Part shown: positions 33,914 to 42,628 of the stretch, one piece after another | How positions within the stretch are numbered: the stretch's first letter is position 1 | Layout of the letters: the number at the start of each line of letters is the position of its first letter | NCBI RefSeq assembly: GCF_000717875.1 | Contig: NZ_JOCT01000004.1 | Location: 62,001-126,000 of the forward strand | Direction of reading: 5' to 3' | DNA: 64,000 nt | From: Streptomyces sp. NRRL S-455 | GTDB lineage: Bacteria; Actinomycetota; Actinomycetes; Streptomycetales; Streptomycetaceae | Notes under the pieces: model-generated | Database searches by the model: none | What the model was told of the DNA's origin: nothing | Seen by the model: the letters and a program-made list of their open reading frames with translations, nothing else | Position numbers and translations under genes: made by a program

Positions 33914-36900
33914 TCACTCCACCACGTGGCGTCCTTCCTGGCGTGCGCTGCAGGAGGCGCGGAACGCGCAGTGCGTGCAGTGCTGGCCGGCGGTCGGCGT
34001 GAAGCGTTCGTCGAGGACCTTGCCCGCGGCGGTGGCCAGCAGCTCGCCGACCCATTCCCCTTCCAGCGGCTCCTGGGCCTGCACCTTGGGCAGGGTGTCG
34101 CCGCCGTCGCGCTTCGCCGCGCCCTGTCGGAGGTGGACGAGTTCGGCGCCGCCCGGCTCGGGACGCACGCCGTCGAAGACCTCGTCGACGGCGCCCTCCC
34201 GGACGGCCAGCTGGTAGACGGCGAGCTGAGGGTGGCGCTCCACCTCCTTGCCGGTGGGGGCCTGCTTGCCGGTCTTGAAGTCGACGACGTAGGCGCGGCC
34301 GTCGCCGTCCGCCTCGACGCGGTCCATCTGGCCGCGGATGCGCACCTGGTAGTCGCCCGCTTCGAGGGTGACGTCGAAGTCGTGCTCGCTGGCCACCGGG
34401 GTCCGCCCGGTGCGGTCCGTGACGTGCCACTGGAGGAACCGTTCGAGCGCCGCGCGCGCGTTGGCCTTCTCCTGTTCCGACTTCCAGGGCGCGTCGAAGG
34501 CGAGGGCGTTCCACACGGAGTCGAGTCGTTCCATGAGGACGGTGAGGTCGGCCGGGGTGCGCCCGGAGGCGACCTCGTCGGCGAGGACGTGCACCACGTT
34601 GCCGAAGCCCTGTGCGGCGGTCGCGGGGGCGTCGGCCTTCACCTCGCGGCCCAGGAACCACTGCAGGGCGCAGGTGTTGGCGAGCTGGTCGAGGGCGCTG
34701 CCGGAGAGCACGACGGGCTGGTCCCGGTCGCGCAACGGCACCTTGGACTCGGTGGGCTCGAACATGCCCCACCAGCGGTAGGGGTGTGCGGACGGCACCA
34801 GGGGGCGGCCGTCCTCGTCGGCGAGGGCGGCGAGCCGGGCCAGGCGACGGGCGGCGGCTTCCCGCAGTGCGTCGGAGACGCGCGGATCGACCGTGGTGGC
34901 CCGCAGTTCGGCGACGAGCGCCACGACGGACAGCGGGCGGCGCGGGCGTCCCGTGACGTCCCGGGGTTCGACGCCGAGTTCGGTCAGGAAGCGGGAGGGC
35001 TGGTCGCCGTCGTCCGCGGGGGCCTTGACCGCGGTGACGACGAGACGTTCACGCGCACGGGTGGCGGCGACGTAGAACAGGCGGCGTTCCTCGGCGAGCA
35101 GCGCGCCGGGGGTGAGGGGTTCGGCGAGTCCGTCGCGGCCGATGCGGTCGGCCTCCAGGAGGGATCCTCGGCGGCGCAGGTCCGGCCACAGGCCCTCCTG
35201 GACGCCCGCGACGACCACGAGGCGCCATTCCAGGCCCTTGGAGCGGTGCGCGGTCATCAGGCGGACGGCGTCGGGGCGTACGGTGCGCCGCGTGAGGGTG
35301 TCGGCGGCGATGTCCTCGGCCTCGATCTCCGCCAGGAAGTTCAGGGTGCCCCGGCCGCCGGTTCGTTCCTCGGCGCGGGCTGCGGTCGCGAACAGCGCAC
35401 AGACGGCGTCCAGGTCGCGGTCGGCGTTGCGGCCGGCCGCGCCGCCCCGGCGGGCGGCCCGCTCCAGCCGCGTGGGCCACGGCGTGCCCTCCCACAGGTC
35501 CCACAGCGCCTCCTCGGCCGTGCCGCCGTCCGCCAGGCGCTCACGGGCCTTGCGCAGCAGCGCGCCCAGGCGCTGGGCGCCCCGCGCGTACGTGGGGTCG
35601 TGCACGGCGAGGCGTTCCGGTTCGGCGAGGGCCTGGGCGAGCAGGACGTCGGAGGGCGGGGGCAGCGGGTTGCCCGCGGCTCGCTCCTCGTCCCGCAGGG
35701 CGCGGCCGAGGCGGCGCAGGTCGGCCGCGTCCATGCCGGCGAGCGGGGAGGTGAGGAGGGTGAGGGCGGTCTCGGTGTCGAGCCAGCAGGCGGTCGGCTC
35801 CGCGTCAGGGGGGCCGTCGGACGCCGTGTCCCGCTCGGGAGCCCCGGCGGCCTCCGCCAGGGCCACCGCCCGTAGCGCCGTCAGCAGCGGTGCCACCGCC
35901 GGTTCGTGGCGCAGCGGCACGTCGTCGCCGTCCACGTCCACGGGGACGCCGGCTGCCGTGAGGGCGCGGCGGGCCGCCGGGACGGTGCGGGAGCCGGCGC
36001 GTACCAGGACGGCCATCTCGCTCCAGGGGACGCCGTCCTCCAGGTGGGCCCTGCGGAGGATGTCGGCGATGTTGTCCAGCTCTGTCCCGGGCGTCGGGTA
36101 CGTGTACACCTCGACCCGGCCGCCGTCCCGGACGGGGGCGAGTTCGCGATGGGCGCGGACCTTCTCGGCGGGCAGGCGGGTCAGTGGCATGCGCTGGGTC
36201 AGCAGGCGGGTGGCGGCCAGCAGCGCGGCCCCGGAGCGGCGGGACGTCCGCAGTACCGCCACGGGGGCCGGGCGGCCGTCCGCGCGCGGGAAGGCGTGCG
36301 GGAAGTCCAGAATGCCGTTCACGTCCGCGCCGCGGAACGCGTAGATCGACTGGTCGGGGTCACCGAAGGCGACGAGGGTGCGGCCGCCGCCGACCAGGGC
36401 GTGCAGCAGTCGTACCTGGGCGGGATCGGTGTCCTGGTACTCGTCGACGTAGACGGCGTCGTACCGGGCGGCGAGCCACGCGGCGACATCGGGCCGGCCG
36501 GCGAGGAGCACCGCGCGGTGGACGAGTTCCGCGTAGTCGATCACGCCTTGGAGGTCGAGCACGTGGAGGTACTCGGCGAGGAAGGCGGCCGCGGCGCGCC
36601 AGTCGGGGCGTCCCGTGCGGCGGGCGAAGGCGTCCAGGGCGTCGGGGCCGAGGCCGAGTTCACGGGTGCGGGCGAGGACCGCGCGGACCTCGTCGGCGAA
36701 ACCGCGCGTGGTCAGGCAGGCGCGCAGCTCGTCCGGCCAGCGGACGTGTGCGAGTCCGAGCCGTTCCAGGCCGGCCTGGCCGGCGAGCAGTTCGCGCACC
36801 GAGACGTCCTGCTCGGGGCCGGACAGCAGCCGCAGCGGCTCGACGAAGAGGTCGCTGTCCTGGTGGGCGCGGACCAGGGCGTAGCAGAACGAGTGGAACG

Positions 36901-37243
36901 TGGTCGCCCGGGGAGCGCGGGCCGCCCCGGTCCGCAGGGCCATGCGGTCGCGCAGTTCGACGGCCGCCCTGCGGCTGAACGTGAGCACCAGGACACGCTC
37001 GGGGTCCCCGCCGCGGGCGATGCGCTCGGCAACGGACTCGACGAGCGTGGTGGTCTTGCCGGTGCCCGGGCCGGCGAGGACGAGAAGCGGACCGGCCGCG
37101 TGGTCAACCACGGAGCGCTGCGAGGCGTCCAGAAGAGGGGGGTCCGGTCGGGCAGGAGGGGTACGCACCAGTCGGTAAGCGCCGCGACTCCCCCGCCGCA
37201 CCCGGGGGTGCGACAGGTCGCTGGTGGAAGAAGAGGAGCTCAC
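33914..37243 (-). CDS. adnA: AdnA-type helicase-nuclease subunit with Fe-S cluster
   Basis: 1109-residue protein: N-terminal SF1 helicase with LAGPGTGKTTTLVE and DEYQDTDPAQ, then a RecB-family nuclease (QMDRVEADGDG...VVDFKTGK). The C-terminus has HCTHCAFRASC and an upstream NTCALQW cysteine, the four ligands of the 4Fe-4S cluster that staples AddB/AdnA nuclease domains. The first gene of the pair, as in mycobacteria. GTG 37243 (VSSSSSTSD) is preferred over 37285. A 61-base gap separates it from adnB. Confidence 0.86.
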   Translation of the reverse strand: MSSSSSTSDLSHPRVRRGSRGAYRLVRTPPARPDPPLLDASQRSVVDHAAGPLLVLAGPGTGKTTTLVESVAERIARGGDPERVLVLTFSRRAAVELRDRMALRTGAARAPRATTFHSFCYALVRAHQDSDLFVEPLRLLSGPEQDVSVRELLAGQAGLERLGLAHVRWPDELRACLTTRGFADEVRAVLARTRELGLGPDALDAFARRTGRPDWRAAAAFLAEYLHVLDLQGVIDYAELVHRAVLLAGRPDVAAWLAARYDAVYVDEYQDTDPAQVRLLHALVGGGRTLVAFGDPDQSIYAFRGADVNGILDFPHAFPRADGRPAPVAVLRTSRRSGAALLAATRLLTQRMPLTRLPAEKVRAHRELAPVRDGGRVEVYTYPTPGTELDNIADILRRAHLEDGVPWSEMAVLVRAGSRTVPAARRALTAAGVPVDVDGDDVPLRHEPAVAPLLTALRAVALAEAAGAPERDTASDGPPDAEPTACWLDTETALTLLTSPLAGMDAADLRRLGRALRDEERAAGNPLPPPSDVLLAQALAEPERLAVHDPTYARGAQRLGALLRKARERLADGGTAEEALWDLWEGTPWPTRLERAARRGGAAGRNADRDLDAVCALFATAARAEERTGGRGTLNFLAEIEAEDIAADTLTRRTVRPDAVRLMTAHRSKGLEWRLVVVAGVQEGLWPDLRRRGSLLEADRIGRDGLAEPLTPGALLAEERRLFYVAATRARERLVVTAVKAPADDGDQPSRFLTELGVEPRDVTGRPRRPLSVVALVAELRATTVDPRVSDALREAAARRLARLAALADEDGRPLVPSAHPYRWWGMFEPTESKVPLRDRDQPVVLSGSALDQLANTCALQWFLGREVKADAPATAAQGFGNVVHVLADEVASGRTPADLTVLMERLDSVWNALAFDAPWKSEQEKANARAALERFLQWHVTDRTGRTPVASEHDFDVTLEAGDYQVRIRGQMDRVEADGDGRAYVVDFKTGKQAPTGKEVERHPQLAVYQLAVREGAVDEVFDGVRPEPGGAELVHLRQGAAKRDGGDTLPKVQAQEPLEGEWVGELLATAAGKVLDERFTPTAGQHCTHCAFRASCSARQEGRHVVE

Positions 37244-37336
37244 GTGGTTCGCCGGTCCTGGTGGAAGTGCTGGTTGGCGGGCCACCGCGCGTTGCGGGCG
37301 GTGACCGCGGGGTGACGGGGACGCTCGCGGCCGACG

Positions 37337-37447
37337 CTACGCCGACGAATGAGGCGGAAGCAGGGCTTCCTCTTCTTCCCGCCAGTCACTCGTGGCACTC
37401 GCGGCAGTCATGGCACGCAGGTCCCTCATCACACGAACGTACGTCAT
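37337..37447 (-). CDS. Possible 36-residue leader ORF upstream of adnA
   Basis: MTYVRVMRDLRAMTAASAT... ending in an acidic patch (WREEEEALLPPHSSA). It lies in the 275-base gap between adnA and the alkyltransferase-like gene, on the same strand as adnA, 93 bases before its start. No ribosome site is clear, so it may be chance; nothing else was seen in this gap. Confidence 0.25.
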   Translation of the reverse strand: MTYVRVMRDLRAMTAASATSDWREEEEALLPPHSSA

Positions 37448-37518
37448 GCCGTCGGTGTGCCCCGATTCCCCCGTCCGGATCACGGGTCACACGAGAGGGC
37501 CTCCGATGGCGGAAGCTG

Positions 37519-37908
37519 TCAGGTGTGACCCTCCGCGCGTCCGCCGCCGTCCCAGCGCGCCCGTCTCATGTCGAGGCGCGGCAGATGGCCCTGGGCGGCC
37601 CGGCTCGCCTCCTTCAGGGGCGTGCCCTCCTCCCGGTAGTGGCCGAGTGCCCGCTGTTCGTGCCCCGGGAGCAGGACGCCGTCCGCGCGGACGACACGCC
37701 ACCACGGGACCGCTCCTCCGTAGAGAGCCATCACACGGCCGACCTGCCGCGGTCCGCCCTCCTCGAGCCACTCGGCGACGTCCCCGTATGTCATGACCCG
37801 ACCCGGCGGAATCCGCTCGGCGACGTCCAGGACCCGCTCGGCGTACACGGGCAGGGCTTCCGCGCTCTCGTCCTCGCACCCGCCCCCCTCAGGGCTGTCC
37901 TCGCTCAT
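37519..37908 (-). CDS. Alkyltransferase-like protein (ATL, MGMT fold)
   Basis: 129-residue protein with only the DNA-binding domain of O6-alkylguanine transferases. In the active-site motif the reactive cysteine is replaced: VPWWRVV instead of PCHRV, so it cannot accept alkyl groups. Such ATL proteins bind damaged guanine and hand it to nucleotide-excision repair. Its position beside adnA and near uvrD2 fits a repair role. ATG 37908; ATG 37917 is an alternative. Confidence 0.88.
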   Translation of the reverse strand: MSEDSPEGGGCEDESAEALPVYAERVLDVAERIPPGRVMTYGDVAEWLEEGGPRQVGRVMALYGGAVPWWRVVRADGVLLPGHEQRALGHYREEGTPLKEASRAAQGHLPRLDMRRARWDGGGRAEGHT

Positions 37909-38094
37909 CCGTCCCATCCTGCCCCACCCCACCGACAACGGGACGCGCGCACTCCGGAGCGTTTCCCTCGCCCGGAGGCAGCGCGTCGGGCAGACTGTCC
38001 GCCCCCGCATGTGCACCCTGATGCCCCCGCGTGTCGGTGCGGCATGCCACCATCGTGCGGGCGGTGACCGGTGATACGAGACCAAGAAGAGACG

Positions 38095-40821
38095 ATGAAG
38101 CAGCAGGGTGCGGACCCCGACGACACGGAGGGCACCTCTGACGCCTCGTCGCGCCCGGACGCCCCGGACGACGGCCTGAAGACGGGCGGACAGGAAGCCC
38201 GGGCGGTCACCGGGTCCCCCGACACGGCGCACGTCGACGAGGTGGAGGGCGACGAACCGCTGCTCGCCGCGCGCGTGCACCGGCCGTCCGACCTGATGCG
38301 GCTCCTGGTGGGTGTGCTCGCCGTCGCGTTGCTGATCGGGATCGCCGCGTTCGCGCACGGCACCACCTCCGGCCTCGAGCAGGACATCAACAAGGGCACC
38401 GGCCAGGCGCCCGACCTGCTCATCAAGATCGCGGGTCTGGCCTCCAGCATCGCGATCCTGCTGGTGCCGGTCGCCTTCGCCATCGAGCGGCTGATCAAAC
38501 GAGACGGACTGCGGATCGCCGACGGCGTGCTCGCGGCCGTCCTGGCGCACGGCGTGACACTCGCCACCGACCTGTGGGTCGCCCGGGCCGCCCCCGACTC
38601 GATCCAGGAGGCGCTCACCCAGCCCTCCCCCGGCGACATCAACGCCCTGACCGATCCCGTGCACGGCTATCTGGCGCCGGTCATCGCGTATATGACAGCC
38701 GTCGGCATGTCGCGGCGGCCCCGATGGCGCGCGGTGCTGTGGGTCGTGCTGCTCCTCGACGCCTTCTCGATGCTCGTCACCGGGTACACGACTCCCTTCT
38801 CGATCATCCTCACCGTGCTGATCGGCTGGACCGTGGCCTACGGCACGCTGTACGCGGTCGGCTCGCCCAATGTCCGGCCCACCGGGCAGACCCTGATGGC
38901 GGGCCTGCGGACCGTCGGTTTCCGCCCGGTCAGCGCGTCCCGCGAGGACACCTCGGACAACCCGGACACCGGCGACCGGGGCCGCCGCTATTTCGTCACG
39001 CTCGAGGACGGCCCACCGCTGGACGTGACGGTGGTCGACCGGGAGCAGCAGGCCCAGGGCTTCTTCTACCGCGCCTGGCGCAACCTGACCCTGCGCGGCT
39101 TCGCCACCCGCAGCAGCCTCCAGTCGCTGCGGCAGGCCCTGGAGCAGGAGGCGCTGCTGGCGTACGCGGCCATCGCGGCCGGTGCCAACGCACCCAAGCT
39201 GATCGCCACCTCCGAACTGGGACCCGACGCGGTGATGCTCGTCTACGAGCACAGCGGCGGGCGCACCCTCGACACGGTGCCGGACGAGGAGATCACCGAC
39301 GACCTGCTGCGCGACACCTGGAACCAGGTGAAGGCCCTGCAGTCCCGGCGCATCGCGCACCGCAGGCTGGTGGGCGACGCGATCCTGGTGGATCGTTCCG
39401 GCACGGTGATCCTCACCGACCTGCGCGTCGGGGAGATCGCGGCCGGTGACTTGCTGCTGCGCATGGACATCTCACAGCTGCTGGTGACGCTGGGCCTCCG
39501 GGTGGGCGCCGAGCGGGCGGTCGCCTCGGCGGTGGGTGTACTAGGCCCCGACGCGGTGGCGGACTGTCTGCCGATGCTCCAGCCCATCGCGCTCAGCCGC
39601 TCCACCCGCGCGACGCTGCGCAAACTGGCCCGGGAGCGGGCACAGCGCGAGCGCGAGGCGGTCCTGGAGGCATCGCGCCAGGACAAGCAGGCCCGCCTGG
39701 AGGCCTCCGACGACACCGCGCCCGTGCCGGAGAAACCCGACAAGAAGGCCGTACGGGCGGAGCAGCGGGCGGAGAAGCGGGCCATCGACGAGGCTCTGGA
39801 AGAGGCTCGCGAGGAGGACCTGCTCGCGCAGATCCGGCACGAGGTGCTGCTGATCAGGCCGCAGGCACCGGTCGAGCCGGCCCGGCTGGAGCGGGTACGG
39901 CCGCGCACACTGATCAGTTTCATCGCGGGCGCGATCGGCGCGTACTTCCTGCTGACGCAGCTCACGCACATCGAGTTCGGACCGCTCATCGCGAACGCCG
40001 AGTGGGGCTGGGTCGCCGCGGCGGTGCTGTTCTCGATGGGCAGCTACTTCGCGGCGGCGATGGCTCTGCTGGGGTTCGTGCCCGAGCGGGTGCCGTTCCT
40101 GCGGACCGTGGCGGCGCAGGTCGCCGGGTCGTTCGTGAAGATCGTGGCCCCGGCGGCGGTGGGCGGCGTCGCCCTCAACACGCGCTTCCTGCAGCGCGCC
40201 GGCGTGCGGCCGGGGCTCGCGGTGGCGAGCGTCGGGGCGTCGCAGCTGTTCGGGCTCGGCTGTCACATCCTGATGCTGCTGGCGTTCGGCTATCTGACCG
40301 GCACCGAGAAGACGCCGTCGCTGTCGCCGTCCCGGACGGTCATCGCCGGCCTGCTGACGGTGGCGGTGCTCGTCCTCGTGGTGACGTCGGTGCCGTTCCT
40401 GCGGAAGTTCGTCGTCACGCGGGTGCGGTCGCTGTTCGCGGGTGTCGTGCCGCGCATGCTGGACGTGCTGCAGCGGCCGCAGAAGCTGGTCACCGGCATC
40501 GGCGGCATGCTGCTGCTCACCGCCTGCTTCGTGATGTGCCTGGACGCGTCGATCCGCGCGTTCGGCGACGAGTCCACCTCGATCAGCCTCGCCAGCGTCG
40601 CCGTCGTCTTCCTCGCGGGCAACGCCCTGGGGTCCGCCGCGCCGACGCCCGGTGGTGTGGGCGCGGTCGAGGCGACCCTGACGGTCGGCCTGATCGCCGT
40701 CGGGCTGCCGAAGGAAGTGGCGGCACCGGCGGTGCTGCTGTTCCGGCTGCTGACACTGTGGCTGCCGGTGCTGCCGGGCTGGCTGGCCTTCAACCAGCTG
40801 ACTCGCAAGCAGGCCCTCTGA
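38095..40821 (+). CDS. Pseudokinase-MprF-type multi-span membrane protein
   Basis: 908-residue membrane protein in three parts: an N-terminal block of about six membrane helices (residues 70-270), a cytoplasmic kinase-like domain (about 290-480), and a C-terminal eight-helix domain of the lysylphosphatidylglycerol synthase (MprF/TIGR00374) transporter type (about 600-900; APAAVGGVALNTRFLQR and ALGSAAPTPGGVGAVEA are family segments). In the kinase-like part the ATP lysine, catalytic Asp and DFG look altered (VTVVDRE, AHRRLVGDA, LTDLRVG). A coiled, charged linker precedes the last domain. Likely a lipid transporter or flippase; function unknown. GTG 38071 is an alternative start. Confidence 0.78.
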   Translation: MKQQGADPDDTEGTSDASSRPDAPDDGLKTGGQEARAVTGSPDTAHVDEVEGDEPLLAARVHRPSDLMRLLVGVLAVALLIGIAAFAHGTTSGLEQDINKGTGQAPDLLIKIAGLASSIAILLVPVAFAIERLIKRDGLRIADGVLAAVLAHGVTLATDLWVARAAPDSIQEALTQPSPGDINALTDPVHGYLAPVIAYMTAVGMSRRPRWRAVLWVVLLLDAFSMLVTGYTTPFSIILTVLIGWTVAYGTLYAVGSPNVRPTGQTLMAGLRTVGFRPVSASREDTSDNPDTGDRGRRYFVTLEDGPPLDVTVVDREQQAQGFFYRAWRNLTLRGFATRSSLQSLRQALEQEALLAYAAIAAGANAPKLIATSELGPDAVMLVYEHSGGRTLDTVPDEEITDDLLRDTWNQVKALQSRRIAHRRLVGDAILVDRSGTVILTDLRVGEIAAGDLLLRMDISQLLVTLGLRVGAERAVASAVGVLGPDAVADCLPMLQPIALSRSTRATLRKLARERAQREREAVLEASRQDKQARLEASDDTAPVPEKPDKKAVRAEQRAEKRAIDEALEEAREEDLLAQIRHEVLLIRPQAPVEPARLERVRPRTLISFIAGAIGAYFLLTQLTHIEFGPLIANAEWGWVAAAVLFSMGSYFAAAMALLGFVPERVPFLRTVAAQVAGSFVKIVAPAAVGGVALNTRFLQRAGVRPGLAVASVGASQLFGLGCHILMLLAFGYLTGTEKTPSLSPSRTVIAGLLTVAVLVLVVTSVPFLRKFVVTRVRSLFAGVVPRMLDVLQRPQKLVTGIGGMLLLTACFVMCLDASIRAFGDESTSISLASVAVVFLAGNALGSAAPTPGGVGAVEATLTVGLIAVGLPKEVAAPAVLLFRLLTLWLPVLPGWLAFNQLTRKQAL

Positions 40822-40942
40822 CAGGGCTTGCCCGCGGACGCCGTGCAAACCCGAGGAGCAGGGCTCCAGCAACATCAGCCCCTCTTACCTCGTACGGCAC
40901 GCGTCCCGCGCGTGGGGCCCCGCGCCGCCGCAGGATGGAACC

Positions 40943-42490
40943 ATGCCAAGGCTCCCTCGGCTGCGTGCCGCCGCCCTGACCGCCACCGCCGTGCTGCTGT
41001 CCAGCGTGCTGGCGGGCTGCGGTGACGACGGCGCCGAGGGCGAGGACCTCACGCGGCAGGAGCTGAGCTGGGAGGCCTGCCCGGAACCGGACGACGCCCA
41101 GGGCGGAGGAACCACGCCCTCGCCACTGCCGGACGGCGACGAGTGGCAGTGCGCCACCATGAAGGCCCCCCTCGACTGGAAGGACCCCAAGGGCGACACG
41201 ATCGACCTGGAACTCATCCGGGCCGGGGCCAGCGGCGACAGGAGCGAACGCATCGGCTCGCTCATCTTCAACTTCGGCGGCCCCGGCGCCTCGGGCGTCA
41301 AGGCCCTGCCCGGCTTCGGGGAGGGCTTCGAAACCCTGCGCACCCGCTACGACCTGGTCAGCTTCGACCCGCGCGGCGTCGGCCGCAGCGACCCGGTGCT
41401 CTGCGCGAACGACCAGCAGCTCGACGCGTACTTCCAGCAGGACGCCACCCCCGACGACACCGCCGAACGCACCGAACTGCTCGACAGCACCAAGGAATTC
41501 AACGACGCCTGCGAGCGGAACTCCGAGCAGATCCTGCCGCATGTGCGCACCACCGACGCGGCCCGCGACCTGGACCTGATGCGCCAGGTCCTCGGCGACG
41601 ACAAACTGCACTACTTCGGCTTCTCCTACGGCACCGAACTCGGCGGCGTCTACGCCCACCTGTTCCCCCAGCGGGTCGGCCGCGTCGTGTTCGACGCCGT
41701 CGTCGACCCCACCCGGAACCCCGAGCAGAGCTCGCTCGGGCAGGCCGAGGGCTTCCAGCTCGCGCTCGACAACTATGCCGAGGACTGTGTGTCGAAGTCC
41801 GGGGGGTGCCCCGTCGGCGACAGCGCGCAGGACGTGAAGGAGCGTATCGCCACCCTGCTGAAGGACCTCGACCGCAAGCCGATCCCGGGCGTCTTCCCGC
41901 GCGAACTGACCCAGAGCGCGGCGACCGGCGGCATCATCCAAGCGCTGTACTCGAAAGAGCTCTGGCAGTACCTCACCGAGGGCCTCCAGCAGGCGTACGA
42001 CGGGGACGGCAGCATCCTGATGGCGCTCTCCGACACGAACAACGGACGCAGCGAGAACGGCGAGTACGACAACTCGGCCGCCGCCCACACCGCCATCAGC
42101 TGCGCCGACGCCAAGCCGCGCTACGACGCCGCCTACGTCGAGCGGAAGCTGCCGGAGTTCCGGGCCGCGTCACCGCTGTTCGGCGACTCGCTGGCGTGGG
42201 GCATGATCGGCTGCACCGACTGGGCCGTGGCGGGCGCCGCCGACCACCCGGACGTGAGCGCGCCGGGCGCGGCGCCGATCCTGGTCGTCGGCAACACCGG
42301 CGACCCGGCCACCCCGTACGAGGGCGCGCGGAAGATGGTGGAGGCACTGGGCAAGGGCGTCGGTGTCGAGCTGACGTACCGGGGGCAGGGGCACGGTGCC
42401 TACGACAGCAAGAACAAGTGCGTACAGGGCGCGGTGAACGGCTATCTGCTGGACGGGAAGGTGCCGAAGGCGGGGACCGTCTGCACCTGA
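40943..42490 (+). CDS. Secreted TAP-type alpha/beta hydrolase, lipoprotein 1
   Basis: 515-residue extracellular protein with a lipoprotein signal (SSVLAGC, lipid cysteine about residue 27). Alpha/beta hydrolase core with oxyanion region FNFGGPGASG, nucleophile in GFSYGTE, acid in GNTGDPATPYE and histidine in GQGHGAY; these and the C-terminal TAP-like domain place it with tripeptidyl-aminopeptidase-like enzymes. Probably trims peptides outside the cell. An AGGA site precedes the ATG. A paralogue follows. Confidence 0.87.
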   Translation: MPRLPRLRAAALTATAVLLSSVLAGCGDDGAEGEDLTRQELSWEACPEPDDAQGGGTTPSPLPDGDEWQCATMKAPLDWKDPKGDTIDLELIRAGASGDRSERIGSLIFNFGGPGASGVKALPGFGEGFETLRTRYDLVSFDPRGVGRSDPVLCANDQQLDAYFQQDATPDDTAERTELLDSTKEFNDACERNSEQILPHVRTTDAARDLDLMRQVLGDDKLHYFGFSYGTELGGVYAHLFPQRVGRVVFDAVVDPTRNPEQSSLGQAEGFQLALDNYAEDCVSKSGGCPVGDSAQDVKERIATLLKDLDRKPIPGVFPRELTQSAATGGIIQALYSKELWQYLTEGLQQAYDGDGSILMALSDTNNGRSENGEYDNSAAAHTAISCADAKPRYDAAYVERKLPEFRAASPLFGDSLAWGMIGCTDWAVAGAADHPDVSAPGAAPILVVGNTGDPATPYEGARKMVEALGKGVGVELTYRGQGHGAYDSKNKCVQGAVNGYLLDGKVPKAGTVCT

Positions 42491-42628
42491 CCCCGTCGTG
42501 ATCACGGCGAAGATGCAGGTCAGGTGGTTATCCACAGGCTGGAACGGTCGACGCGGGGATCTGCCTACCATGGCCTGACCGCCATCCGCGGCACGGTGCG
42601 GGCGGCTATGCGAAGGGGGGATGGACCC

